Part shown: piece after piece, positions 10,072 to 20,913 of the stretch
Layout: each line of letters starts with the position of its first letter
How positions within the stretch are numbered: the stretch's first letter is position 1
DNA from: Cryptomeria japonica
Lineage: Eukaryota; Streptophyta; Pinopsida; Cupressales; Cupressaceae
Reading direction: 5' to 3'
DNA length: 64,000 nucleotides
Assembly: GCF_030272615.1 (NCBI RefSeq)
Contig: NC_081405.1
Coordinates: 472,614,008 to 472,678,007, forward strand
Translations under genes and position numbers: made by a program
The notes under the pieces: generated by a model
Told to the model about the DNA's origin: nothing
Databases searched by the model: none
What the model saw: the letters and a program-made list of their open reading frames with translations, nothing else

Positions 10072-11744
10072 AGCCATATGATTTTGACATCATTGTATCA
10101 TGACACGTATGATTTTTTGATATATATATGAGATGATTCATCTTTGCGATAGCTATATGCATGTGCACTTATGTGATGCTTCTATGTGATGCATGTATCT
10201 ATGTGATGCTTATGATATGGATGTAAATATGTTCATGAGGAAATGCCATATTTTTTACTTTTTTATGTTTTTAATATGTTATGCATGATGCAAATCTGAA
10301 TGTGAATGTATGAAATGCAGATGAATAGATAATGCAAATAACTATTTACATGATGAAAATGTAAAATGTGTTAACATGTGTTGTGTGCAGGATGTGATGT
10401 AATTGTGATATCTATATGTATGTATGAAATGCTTAATATGTGGTAATGCAGGTGCAAACTACATGAAATGCAAATGTTTTTGATGTGTCATTATACTCAG
10501 TCATGTGATAGCGGGCTACACGAACTCAAGAAGGATGATGGAAGTCAATCAAGAATGGGGGATGGAAGATAGAAGATATGAAAGTGAAAGAGTTTCTTGT
10601 GCGTTATCATCATTGAGCTTTATTATGGCAAGTAGGTTATGACAATTGAGGCATATGTTCAACCCAGAAAGTCATTGTACCTGTTTGCATGGAGATAAGA
10701 CAGTCACAAACAAGGAATGCCCTAGTTCACACTAGACTCACATTGTCCTCATATCCTTGGACAAGTCAAAGCATTACTAAGAGACAATCCACAGACAGCA
10801 AATAAAAATAGGTGACGATACCCCATCCTCGCCTTTCTAGTCAAAGACATCCTAGAGATAGAATTTCTAGTTAGAGACATGTTGGAAAAGCTAAAAGACA
10901 TGTCACCAAAAAAGATAAAAATCAAAAGAAAACCAAGACTCGACACCAACATCCACTGTAGTCCTCAAGTTTAGTGTCTCTTGTCACTTGTATAAGTCTT
11001 ATTTGATTGTGGTCACAATGTTTACTTTCATAAAAGGATAGATAGCACTGAACCATAAAGTTGTCTAAGTTTGTTGAAAGATTTGATTTGTTGAAGCCCA
11101 TTGTTGTTGTTGTGTCTCATATGAAACTGACTGAATCCATGATACTAATATTTTATTGTGGAGAAGGCGAAACTTTATTGTGGATCGGCAATGCAAATGT
11201 TGCTTTATTATGGATTGTGCACGGATAGACTAAAGAAGACTAGAAGAAATTGTACTCCTCAAAACATGTGATGCTCTCAGTTCCACACCCATCACTAGAT
11301 GTAGGATTTGCCTTAGCCACAGATAGGAGCTGATTTATTATGGATGGAAAGGGGTGAAAAGGAAGGATTATTATGAATGGATAACCAATCTTAGGTAGAT
11401 CAATAACAAGCCATGATGGGAATGGGTAAGTTTATTATGAATGGATAGGTTGTGAGTGTGTGCAAAGTGAAGGATGAAATGAAATCCTGAAGGAGGGAGG
11501 AGCAATGTCTCTACACATGGCGTCGGTGACCCAGTTTTCACCATGGTACTTGCCTAGGGTGCCACCAAAGTGGTTTTCATCGTTGGATGAAATGTTTTTC
11601 TATTTTTCATTTTTTGTGTGTGTCACAAGGCGCTTGTTTGCCAGGTTTTCACCAAGTAACGATTTTTTATGTTTTATGATTTTTTTGTATTTTTGAATTT
11701 TTTGATTTTTTTTTTGTATTTTTGAATTTGGATACTCTGAAGAG
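10072..11744. other. Interior of element C downstream of the PMD pseudogene, no gene seen
   Basis: AT-rich sequence with short repeats: ctatgtgatgc several times near 10170-10215, and ttattatggat several times near 11160-11440. No domain is recognised on either strand. It probably includes the 3' region of the captured PMD gene and the 3' region of the gypsy element. Confidence 0.4.
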
Positions 11745-12010
11745 CTATGTGTAAAACCTGCGAAGGTGCATGTTGTTGATAGGATCCTCCAAAGGTTCAC
11801 CCTCTATGGTTGAGAGCTAATATGCACCAGATCCATATGTTGTTGTGATGATGTAAGGACCAAGCCAGTTTGGTTCCAATTTTCCCTTCTTCACTTTGTC
11901 TTGCTGATTTTTTGGATTTTCCTTGAGAACTAAGTCACCAACCTCAAATGTGTGAGGCTTTACCTTGTGATTGTAGATGTGTCATTTCTTGATTGAATGA
12001 TATTTAGCTT
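11745..12010 (-). pseudogene. Integrase C-terminal tail of element C
   Basis: The minus strand shows the end of a gypsy integrase: a basic H-K-V-K-P-H-T-F-E-V-G-D-L-V-L block, then W-L-G-P-Y-I-I and, at the very end, M-H-L-R-R-F-Y before a stop. G-D-L-V-L and G-P-Y belong to the GPY/F-type C-terminal module that follows the integrase core in Ty3/gypsy Pol. Two in-frame stops are present. The catalytic D,D-35-E core, RNase H and reverse transcriptase expected upstream are absent; a spacer ORF joins the protease directly to this tail, so an internal deletion removed most of pol. Confidence 0.7.
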
Positions 12011-12950
12011 GAGTGACTGTCTTCCTTGATAAAGGAACTAAGATAGAATTACTAGTGTGTAGACTACATAGGCTCATATGCCTGTCACCTAAAGAAGTTT
12101 GGGCATCCCTGATAACAAAGTCCTTCGAGGAAGTTCCAGTAAAGGTCCATGATGTATCACCAGAAGGGAATAGATGTGTGAAATAAGTGGATGAGTTATG
12201 AAGGCTTGTGATTGTGAAAAGAAGTGAAAGTAGGATAGCATGATGGAGACTTACGATCAACAAGTATGCTTTTTGACTTGAAATTGTAGAACTTTTGCCC
12301 CCAGTTATTTTGATATTAGGGGAGATCAACTCTTGCTCTTTTTCTTTCATAGGATTTTTATCCTTGACCTTGATTTTTTCAAAGTCCAATAGCTTTTGAT
12401 TTTGATTTGGACTAAAGGACTTTTCTTTATTTTTGACTTTTAGATTTTTCTTTTCAAAGCTTGATTCTTGAACCCCAATGAGTAAGGGATTTTTTAATTC
12501 TTGTTGATCCAAGTTTGGGAGAGGAGTGGAAATGGAATGAGTGGATTATATGGTAAAACTATGGGAGTTCTCAAGAGGACTGGCGATATGCTTAATAGAT
12601 TCTTTGTTGGAACCACTCTTAGGACTATTGATATCAAGAGTTGCTTGCACCACTAGAGGTGATTTGCATTCAGACTTAGTAGCCACAAAACTAGGTGGTT
12701 CACACCCAATTCCTTGCAAATTGTTTATAGATTGTTCCTATCGACTAAATGTCTTAGCAAATAGTGGGAGTTGATCAACATGAAAGATATACTCACCACA
12801 TCCCATGTCTTGAAACTTGAAATTTTCTTTGTGCTCTGCTTGTTTTGATGTAGAAGCTTTCAAGGATTTTGGATCCACATATGTTGAAGATGGAATAGCC
12901 TCTCGATTGACTGGTATTGTTTTTTTTATCGAGGTCACAGATTGTTGCAA
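11982..12950 (-). pseudogene. Spacer ORF between protease and integrase tail of element C
   Basis: Minus-strand frames continue from the protease region with Lys/Asn/Ser-rich, low-complexity sequence (12950-12738, then 12512-11982), ending H-S-I-K-K next to the integrase tail. No domain is recognised. It occupies the place where reverse transcriptase and RNase H should be. It could be a linker left by the deletion plus acquired sequence. A frameshift lies near 12940, and a TAG and a TAA interrupt it. Confidence 0.45.
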
Positions 12951-15831
12951 TATATGAATGGATTTGGATCTGCTTTGATGGTCACTTCAACTCCATTGTG
13001 TGGAAACTTGATACATTGATGATATGTAGATGGGATTGCGCTCATCTCATGAATCCATGGACGTCCTAGCAATATGTTGTATGTGAGATCCAGGTCGAGG
13101 ACTTGACAAACTACATCTTTTGTAACTAGCCCAACTCTGAGGGGTAAGGTGATTGTTCCCTTGGATGAGCGCTCTTCATCATCATATGCCTTAATGGTAA
13201 TTTTGTTTGTAGAATTCACAACCTTATCTGAATATCCCAATTGTTTAATAGTGCTCAATGTACAAATATTTAGACCTGCTCCTCCATCTATCAGGACTCG
13301 CTTTATTTGATGTTTGTGTAGGAAGGCTTCAATGTGTAAAGGTGCATTATGTGGCTGACTTACGGAGGCATCATTGGCTTCTGTGAATGTAAGGGAGTGT
13401 GGAATGGAAAGGTATCCCACCATGGCTTTAAATTGGTCCACGTTTAGATCAATACGGACAAAAGTGTCTCTCAAGATTTTGTCAAGAATGGCTTTATGTG
13501 CAGGGGATATGCGTAAGAGCTCAAGGATTGAGATAAGAGAGGGTGTCTTCCCTAACTGTTCTACAAGGTCATTCTCAAGTTTGGTTGATGAGGAAGAAGT
13601 GTTTTTAGCTAGAGAACCTTGCAAAGTGAATTTACCTCGATGAGTTGTAGCATTACATTCAGAGGTAGGTTCGGAAGAAGATCCAATGCCTTTTAGGACA
13701 ATCTTGGGTCTTTGGGTAGAAGTCTCGAGCATTTTGTCCTTGATGATAATGGTAGAGACATAATTGTCCATCGAAATGTGATTAATAGTTGAATCATAGT
13801 TATAAGATACTCTGGTATAGTTGGTTTGGTCATCTATGGCTTTAGCTTTTCCCTTGTCATTCTTTGGGAATGGTTCCTTAGACATCTTGTGTTCTTGATT
13901 GGATGAATGCCCTTTAATCTCAATGTCACCTCTATCAATAAGATCTTGTATGATGTTCTTCAGTCGGTGACAATTACCTATTTTATGTCCCTTGCTTTTA
14001 TGAAATTCACAATACTCATCGTCATTCCACCAATTTGGTTTAACCTTTGGCTCATATGGAGGCAAATATGGAATTGTTATGATTTTGTTTGCCACTAGCT
14101 TATTGAAAACTGATTCAAGTGGTTCTCCCAATGGAGTGTACTTCCTTCGTGACTTTGAAGTTGTTTGAGTATTCACCTGATTTTTTGTAGAGCTTGATCT
14201 AGAAAAAATGATTTTGGGTCGTACTATATTGGCATCCACAACACCATCATTGACTGTGTTCTTGTTTTTATTCTAAAATCTTGGCTTGTCTTTTCCTTTA
14301 AAGTCATCTTTGTTTTCTTTGAATATCTTAATGACTCCTTGTTCAATTAGGACCTTTTTTGTCGCTAAGCCTTTTTTAATGACATCCTTGAAGGTGGACA
14401 AACAAGCTTTTCTTAGGTCATAACCAATGTCTTTGTTAACATTTTGGGTGAACATCTCTACCATTTGTTTTTGTGGAATTTCACAAGAGCATCTGTTGGC
14501 TAGATTCCTCCATCTTTGTAAAAATAATAAAAAAGATTCTCCATCCTTTTGCTTGGTGTTGCACAAGGTAGTGACTGATATGTCTGTCTCTATGTTATAT
14601 GAGAAATGTTGTATAAATGCCTCAGCTAAGTCACCTCATGACTTAATTCCAGGTGGAAGTTCAAAGACCCATTCCATAGCTTGATCACCTAAGCTTTGTG
14701 GGATTAAACTCATCAAATATGTCTCTTCTGCTACTACCTCAATGCAAGCTATAAAAAATTGTCTTATGTGTGCCTTAGGTGTCACAAAGTGTGTAGGAAA
14801 AGGAGGCATTGGAATGCTCTTGTCAAATGGCTAAGGACATATGTCTCTCATTGTGTAAGCTGGCTTCGGTGTATTTATGTCCTCCATTTTCTTTTGTAAG
14901 TCCTTAATTTGTTGTTCCAAATTGTTCTTAGGTGGAGACTAGCTTCTTGGACCATACCCCATTCCTGAACCATCGGGTAGAGGAGGAGCATGTTGCATAT
15001 ATGGATGATATTGATCATACACATGTTCATATGGAGGAGGTCTATAATGATGTTGTGTATATGGACCACTTGGTATAGAGTCATGCTAAGGAATGGAATA
15101 TCTGCTTTGCCCATGTATACCGTACTCTAAAGGCATGTCATGAGTTTGTTCTAGTGTGTTGCCCCCAAATTTGACGCGGGGTTTCCTTGTGTCCAAATTT
15201 TGAACATGCCTTTGGATATCCAATTGCTTTGGTGGTTGGTCCTTAGCATTGGTATGTGATTGAGTATATTTTCTTGCATAAGACTTCCATAATGGTCTAC
15301 AAAGGTGAGTATCATATGCTTGACCATGTATGTATGGGACCTTAGGTTTTTGAAACAAAGATGATGGTGATTCTGGCACAAGATGTGGTCCTCTATTGCC
15401 TCCACTATTAGGCCTCCTTTGATCCATGTTGAGGTGAGGTTGTTGCAAAGGTCGATTTTCCATTATTTGAGACATGTCAAAATCATGAGGGATCTTGGCT
15501 CCACTTTGTGCCATCACTTGTAAGAAGTATTGTCTATCTCTCCTCATTATTTCCTCAACCAATCTATTAAAACGAGGATCCATAATGGAGTCTTCCACTT
15601 CTGCTGAATGTATTGAAATATTGTCCATATTGTCATTGTGTGTGTGTCATTATTGTTTGTAGTGTCCATGTTCTCAACATTCGGAATATTTCTATAAGCA
15701 TCCATGTTAGGTAATGTAGTATGATCAGAATTGAAAAAGATATCATTTTCATATTCATAGGAACTCATGTTTGCGGACTCTTGAGCCTCTTTAGCTTCTC
15801 TCCTAGATTTTTGGGAACAGGTTTCAACCAT
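12935..15831 (-). pseudogene. gag-protease of element C (Ty3/gypsy)
   Basis: From an ATG at 15831, minus-strand frames can be followed through a Gag with a Pro/His/Tyr-rich N-terminal part (15628-14875), a capsid-type segment (14566-14273, L-Q-R-W-R-N-L-A then a cysteine) and a zinc-binding C-E-F-H-K-S-K-G-H-K-I-G-N-C near 14000. The aspartic protease is near 13310-13050: L-I-D-G-G-A-G as active site (Asp kept) and N-I-L-L-G-R-P-W-I as the typical downstream block. Breaks: a frameshift near 15630 and stops at about 15090, 14940, 14830, 14640 and 14275, mostly TAG. The 434-residue open stretch 14239-12935 is the best-preserved part. Long Gag plus this protease type fits a plant chromovirus-unrelated gypsy lineage; I do not assign the clade. 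Confidence 0.8.
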
Positions 15832-16300
15832 GAACTAGGTATTGACCAAGATGTGTGAGACTAGATGAAAATGGAAAGATATGGAAGACCAAGAGTTGGA
15901 TGGAATGTAAATGAATTTGAGGTGTACTTGAAATGCCCAAAGTGTAAGACCAAGTATGTATGTAGTAGAGTAGGTGTGGCTTCCAAAGAGATGATAGTTT
16001 CTCTTAGTGAGGTAAGTTGACCTTGACTCTAAGTAAGACCAAATGAGACCCAAAGGTGATAGACCTTGATGAGGGACCACTTAGCAAAATGTTGTTGTAT
16101 GTAGTGTGTTGACAAAGTAAGATGAGGACAAGAAAGTGACCTTTTGACTCAAGTTTAGACAAATGTGAATGTAATGTAAGGTGTAAAAAAATGATGGACT
16201 TTGTGAGACCCAGAGACAAGTTGAATGCTAGATGAAAACCAAGAGAGATAACCTAGGAAGCTCAATAAGTCTGAAATTGACTATTCTTATTTGTTGGATT
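15832..16300. other. 5' leader of element C next to gag, no gene seen
   Basis: The plus strand is rich in gtgagacc/aagtttgac-like words. No open frame with family similarity. It is transcribed as leader on the minus strand if the element is expressed. Confidence 0.35.
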
Positions 16301-16309
16301 GTAAAAGTT

Positions 16310-16510
16310 TTTCAATTATGAACACAGACGTGCTTGTATACTTCACAGACGTGGTTATATGACACAGACGTAGTTTTGTCAGACACAGACGTGTTTCTGA
16401 GATTTTGTAAATGCAATATTGCTCAGAAGACACAGATGCGTTTCTGCCCTTCATAGACATGTTTAGATGACACAAACGCGGTTTTGTTAGACATAGACAC
16501 GTTTTTGAAA
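16310..16510. repeat. CACAGACG motif cluster in the leader of C
   Basis: About nine copies of (a)cacagacg(t/c)g(g/t)tt at roughly 17-30 base spacing. They are the inverse of the cluster at 7330-7640. Confidence 0.6.
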
Positions 16511-16749
16511 ATTTTGTGCAATTTTTCCAATGTGTGAAGTTGCTTGTTGTGACGAAATCTGAATGTTTGACTGTTTTTCATGACAAGAGGACACAGTCTT
16601 GATGAGGACTTAATGTTTGCAAGTGTTTAGACCCAAAATGACTCAAAGAAAAGTGTGTTGTTTGATGTTAACAAATTTTTTTGCATACACTTGAAGACAC
16701 AAAAGACACAATTTTTTGATGTTTGATCTTGAATGTTTGATTGTTTAAA

Positions 16750-17345
16750 ATAAGTCAAGCACAATTCTTTTGGCTGGCCAGGACAATAGTTGTTGATCCC
16801 ACATGGGGTTCCCCCTGAGGCTACGCTATTCAGAGAAGATACTTAGATGCTTGACCCCAGTGGCTCCACCCTCGGTACTCACTTCTCAGGGTAGCCAAGC
16901 ATCAGTCCCCACATAAACTCCCCATGGCGAACTTTGTATCACTACTAAGAACCATATGTGTGTGGGTCGCTCCAGAGGTCCGACCTCCTAACCCAACAAC
17001 TAGAAGGATTTTGGCTTCTAAAACAAAAAGGTGCTAGTAAGGGCATCCGCTTGTGTGGCCATACATGTGGCACTTTCAGCTCTGTAAATACAGAAGGCTC
17101 CCAGCCGGTAGGGGTTACGCCCTACAACTGATCAAATAAATTTGATCAAACGGTTTATGGGGAGACATAGTGTCGATATGGACTAATCAACACACGTTAT
17201 CCATAGTTTTCACCATGGATATAATTGTTTATAGTGGTTAGGAAGAGGTGGGTTTTCCTCGCTACCACTTGGGTCGTTCTCTCCTCACTAGTAGTCCTAA
17301 TGACCACATGGGGAGACAGGCCCTCTAAAGATGAAACAAAAGAGC
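16750..17345 (-). other. GC-richer leader block of element C
   Basis: This stretch is visibly richer in G+C than its surroundings, with runs such as ggggttccccctgagg and gtaggggttacgccctac and many short inverted words. Its position between primer site and gag fits a structured leader for packaging, dimerisation or internal initiation. That role is inference. Confidence 0.35.
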
Positions 17346-17699
17346 CTATTTCTTAAGACACAAAAGACACTAGTTCAATTTTAGTGCACCAATTGAAGTG
17401 TTTGCTAGTCTATGAAAACAAGGCACACAATAAAGATCAAAAACCCTTGCCAAAGTCCTGCAACAAAGATCTATTAGTAGTTTGGATTGTTTCAAATGAT
17501 CACCCCTTCCTGCAAGCACACAAGTTAGGTAAATTTTAGATCCCAAAAGACTTTGTGAAATAGGGGCCTTCAACAAAACGATTTTGCTTTCAAAACAAAC
17601 TGCACCAATTTCATTAGATCTAAAGATGTTAGCTTAATATAAACCAGATCTGGAATCCGAATGACGAAAAACTGAACCAAAGAAGCCAAAATGCAACAA

Positions 17700-17960
17700 C
17701 TGAACATAGACGCGGTTATCAGTAACACAAACGCTATATAAATGTGCAAACGTTGTTAGATCTGAAACAGACACGGTTCCTGAACACAAACATGGTTCCT
17801 AAACACAGACGCGTCTGGAGACCTCACAGACGCAAATAGGGAACACAGATGTATTTCCTATAATCTGTAAAAAAAATAAAAAATACTGTCAAAGGCATAG
17901 ATGCGATTCCAGATGTCACAGACTCGGTAGAAAATAAAAAACACGATCCAAATATACGCA
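17700..17960. repeat. Second CACAGACGCG motif cluster in the leader of C
   Basis: About ten copies of acacagacgcggtt-like words lie between the GC-rich block and the primer site, in the same orientation as 16310-16510. Confidence 0.6.
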
Positions 17961-18058
17961 GACACGAAAATATCAAAATGTTGTTGGAAATGTCAGATCT
18001 GCAACTTCAAAAACACGACATGTGTACAAAAGATGTTAAATGCAAAAGGGACAAGAGT

Positions 18059-18077
18059 CCCTCCGGGCGTGCCAAAA
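18059..18077 (-). other. Probable primer-binding site of element C
   Basis: The minus strand just inside the 5' LTR reads TTTTGGCACGCCCGGAGGG. TGG starts three bases in and is followed by a GC-rich stretch, as expected for a tRNA 3' end complement. The tRNA is not assigned. Confidence 0.55.
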
Positions 18078-18824
18078 TATTTATGGTGAAAAGTGGATAA
18101 CAACAATAATGAAAGACTAAATGAATTCAACCACAAAACCCTAGCCTAACAACAAAAAAATCCACCATGACATATGAAGATTACCTAAGACAATGCAAAT
18201 CAAATGAAATCACAAAGATTATACCATCACATGTCCAATAGGGTTTGGATCTTCATTCTTCCTATCTCCATTGATCTTGCTTGATATATTTTCTCTCAGA
18301 TTTTATATGCACAAGAGCTCAACAAAGAACAGAAATGTGGTGGCAAGTAGGATTGATCGCATATGAAAGTTCGAAAGCGTAGAGTAGTTGAATAATCATC
18401 GGGGGTTGATAATGAAGGAAGCATCTCCTTATATAGAAGACACTATAAGAAATGGAGGGATAAGATTGAGAGGTGTAAAAGATAAATGGTCGGCTATGAT
18501 TAGAGGGTAAGTAGTATATGAATTAAGAGATGAATGACATGTGTCATAGGTAGAAAAGGTTAATGAATTAATTAAATAAATAAAGATTTATTTAATTAAT
18601 AGAGGAAGTGGGATCAATTAAATAAATAAGATATTTATTTAATTTAGAAAAAGGATAATTTAAATAAATAAATGTATTTATTTAAATGAGAAATAAGGTT
18701 AGAAGAGGATAAATGAATTAATTAAATAAATAAAGGTTTATTTAATTAATAGAAGAATTAGGCTAAGATAATTAAATAAATAAAATATTTATTTAATTAG
18801 ACTGGACAATTTTAGGTGTCTACA
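18078..18824 (-). mobile_element. 5' LTR of element C
   Basis: Partner of 6063-6844. It ends GGTGTCTACA followed by the target copy GTAGT. It begins TATTTATGG where the other copy has TGTGTATGG, so its terminal dinucleotide is mutated. Confidence 0.85.
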
Positions 18825-19200
18825 GTAGTATTATTTGGTTTTTCCTATTAATCCAACTACTCCCTTCTATATTTTTGTAATTCAATCAAATGGAATTTAA
18901 TTCCGCCTTATAGAAACCAATCGACTAAATTACACAAAATAGAGAAAGTTGCTTTGATAAATAAGAAGTATCCTTGATATTCTGAGTTAAACAAATAAGA
19001 AAGAAAATAAATTGGAGACAACCACACAATATTTTGTCTTACACAATCAATAAATAACTGAGCACATGAAATATAGATTCTTCTATTATATCCAGCCACT
19101 GTAAAGAAGTACAAACTTTTTAGTATTCTCTTATTTTCTATATTCTATATCTTTTATCCTTTTTATCGGCCTTGGTTTCTCCCTTATATAACAAAATTGG
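18825..19200 (-). mobile_element. Probable continuation of the LTR of element D
   Basis: This resumes after the C insertion. The minus strand has a TATA-like GTTATATAAGGGAG near 19180-19193, as expected for a U3 promoter. The end of the LTR was not found; nothing beyond about 19200 can be assigned to D with confidence. Confidence 0.35.
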
Positions 19201-19508
19201 GAGAAGCAACAAGCTTCAAACCATTACATTGCAACCTTTCATAACTAATTTTATAAAAGCATAATTAAAGAGACTAAATTAAAACACTTTTTTTAACGAA
19301 GTTCAGAAGCATGTATGAAATAGAACATGATATAAAAACATGAGGATAGCCAGTGGGTGCAAGGAAGCTCGTTATCATAATAGTACAAGTAGAAACTCGT
19401 GACCCTTGGGTCTAGCAAGGTTCGACTTTTAGTTGGGTAGCCTCCACATCCACTAATTGGCTTTCTATGCTTCTAATCTCATGCGACCTTCAGATATGTT
19501 GCCTCCCA

Positions 19509-19805
19509 CTAGTATACCTCATAGTCGCTCAACCATTTGTAATTCTGGATGATAGGCATGTTCATTAGGTGATCTTTCCACTTTTTGTCCGTCATTGTCC
19601 TCACTTTTGTAAGAAACTTTGCAGAACCCTCATCCAATGTAATGATCATGTCTTGCAATAGATTGAAACTTTGAACACTTATATCCCTTTCTTCCTTCAT
19701 GTGCATGATAATTTTTTGTACCCTTTTACAAAAATCAATTTTCCAATCATTGAAATCCTTCATTTTTTTCAATTTTATCCTGTTTGACCTAAAGATTTGA
19801 GGCAC
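19509..19805 (-). pseudogene. Short hypothetical ORF
   Basis: A 98-codon minus-strand frame, rich in Lys, Met and Asp (M-K-D-F-N-D-W-K, K-W-K-D-H-L-M-N). No family recognised. Composition resembles the 3' parts of the unknown retroelement proteins at 24.7-27.2 kb rather than random AT-rich sequence, so it may be a fragment of one. Weak evidence. Confidence 0.25.
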
Positions 19806-20588
19806 TTAAAGAATGAGTCTTGAAAAAAATCAGTAATAGAAAATGTAGTTCTCGAAGTCTACTTTTCAAATATGTAATTTATTTTAATACCCAGATCTTA
19901 AAAATAAATTTTGAATAGGCATTACTAAAACCTATAGTTTAAAAGTCACTTTTCAGGACCATACCATGCTCGTGTACGGCAAGCATAATTTGACCTAAAT
20001 GAAATTTTTTTTATAAATCCTTTTGGGAAAAGATATATAACTCACTCACCTTTGATGAGAATATTTTTTTGTAATTTTTTTTTGCATATTTTTTTTTGTT
20101 AATTTTTTATTAAGCACAATCATTGTTTTGAAAAATTCTTGTGTACGACAAGCATAATTTGACCTAAACTTAACATTTTTTATTTTTTTTAAACTGTATA
20201 GAATCGTCTCTAGTTTGATTTCATATAATTGTTTTTTTTTTTAAACTTAGAGAGAAAAAAGTTATTAAAAAACTAAAAAACCATGTTATTTCGAGTTTAT
20301 GGACCTCTTTCATTAGTAATTATTTTAAAAATAAAAATATAGATCCATTTTTAAAAAAAAATACATATTTCAAATCTAGACAGTCTCTACTATAATGGGT
20401 TTTCATTGTTTAAAAAAAATCTGAAAATTTGGTGTTTAGATATATTTTTGAAGTCATTATTTTATATGAAGATTGATTTGGCCTTCAAGTTGCAAGTCAA
20501 ACCAGGTCCAAGCCAAAGGGTCGGCTCTCCAAGTCATTTCCCAAGCCAAAACCGAAGCTACAACCAAACCAAAGTTTGAAATTTTTAG
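19806..20588. other. AT-rich sequence without genes, with a short direct repeat
   Basis: No gene seen. The phrase gtgtacg(g/a)caagcataatttgacctaaa occurs at about 19972 and 20142. Confidence 0.4.
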
Positions 20589-20633
20589 AAACGGGATCCT
20601 GTTTAAACACATTTAGCAAACGGGATCCCGTTT
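20589..20633. repeat. Two copies of the palindrome AAACGGGATCCCGTTT, left of the satellite
   Basis: An imperfect copy lies at 20589-20604 and a perfect 16-bp copy at 20618-20633. Four more copies lie on the other side of the satellite (24627-24736). Confidence 0.85.
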
Positions 20634-20635
20634 CC

Positions 20636-20636
20636 C

Positions 20637-20671
<35 letters not shown>

Positions 20672-20760
20672 TTTTTTAATTATTATTTTTTAAATAAACT
20701 ATATATACATTTTTTTTTAATTAAAAAAAACCAAAAATATATATATATATACTTGAAATA
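20636..20760. repeat. (ATTT)n microsatellite and AT-rich tract
   Basis: About nine tandem ATTT/TTAT units at 20637-20672, then A/T homopolymers and a short (TA)n run at about 20738-20750. Confidence 0.9.
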
Positions 20761-20913
20761 TAACATTTAAGTTTAAATCACATTTCCCTTTGTCTTTTTC
20801 CTTTCTTATAGTTTAAGTTATACTTCATGTAATATTGGCAGGATGTTTGACAATGGTTTCAGATCTCTCGGACTTATAATACAGATTCTAGATTTTAGAA
20901 GATCTTATAAATT

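Larger units (their letters stand above)
6063..18824 (-). mobile_element. Element C: chimeric, internally deleted Ty3/gypsy retrotransposon carrying an antisense PMD cassette
   Basis: Two closely matching LTRs (6063-6844 and 18078-18824) bound 12.76 kb, flanked by the 5-bp target duplication GTAGT (6058-6062 and 18825-18829). Minus-strand order: 5' LTR, primer site, about 2.2 kb leader, gag-protease (15831-12935), an unusual spacer ORF, and only the C-terminal tail of integrase (12010-11745). Reverse transcriptase, RNase H and the integrase core are missing. The 5 kb between the integrase tail and the 3' LTR contains a plus-strand plant mobile domain pseudogene, eight hairpin repeats and a motif cluster. 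The element is therefore non-autonomous and must have been moved by enzymes in trans. It lies inside the LTR of element D. Confidence 0.85.

Noticed and set aside
19380-19445. tRNA-like stretch with ggttcgac
   Set aside because: A box B-like word only; no box A at the right distance and no cloverleaf could be drawn.
20576-20770. Plus-strand ORF over the (ATTT)n tract
   Set aside because: Low-complexity translation of a microsatellite.
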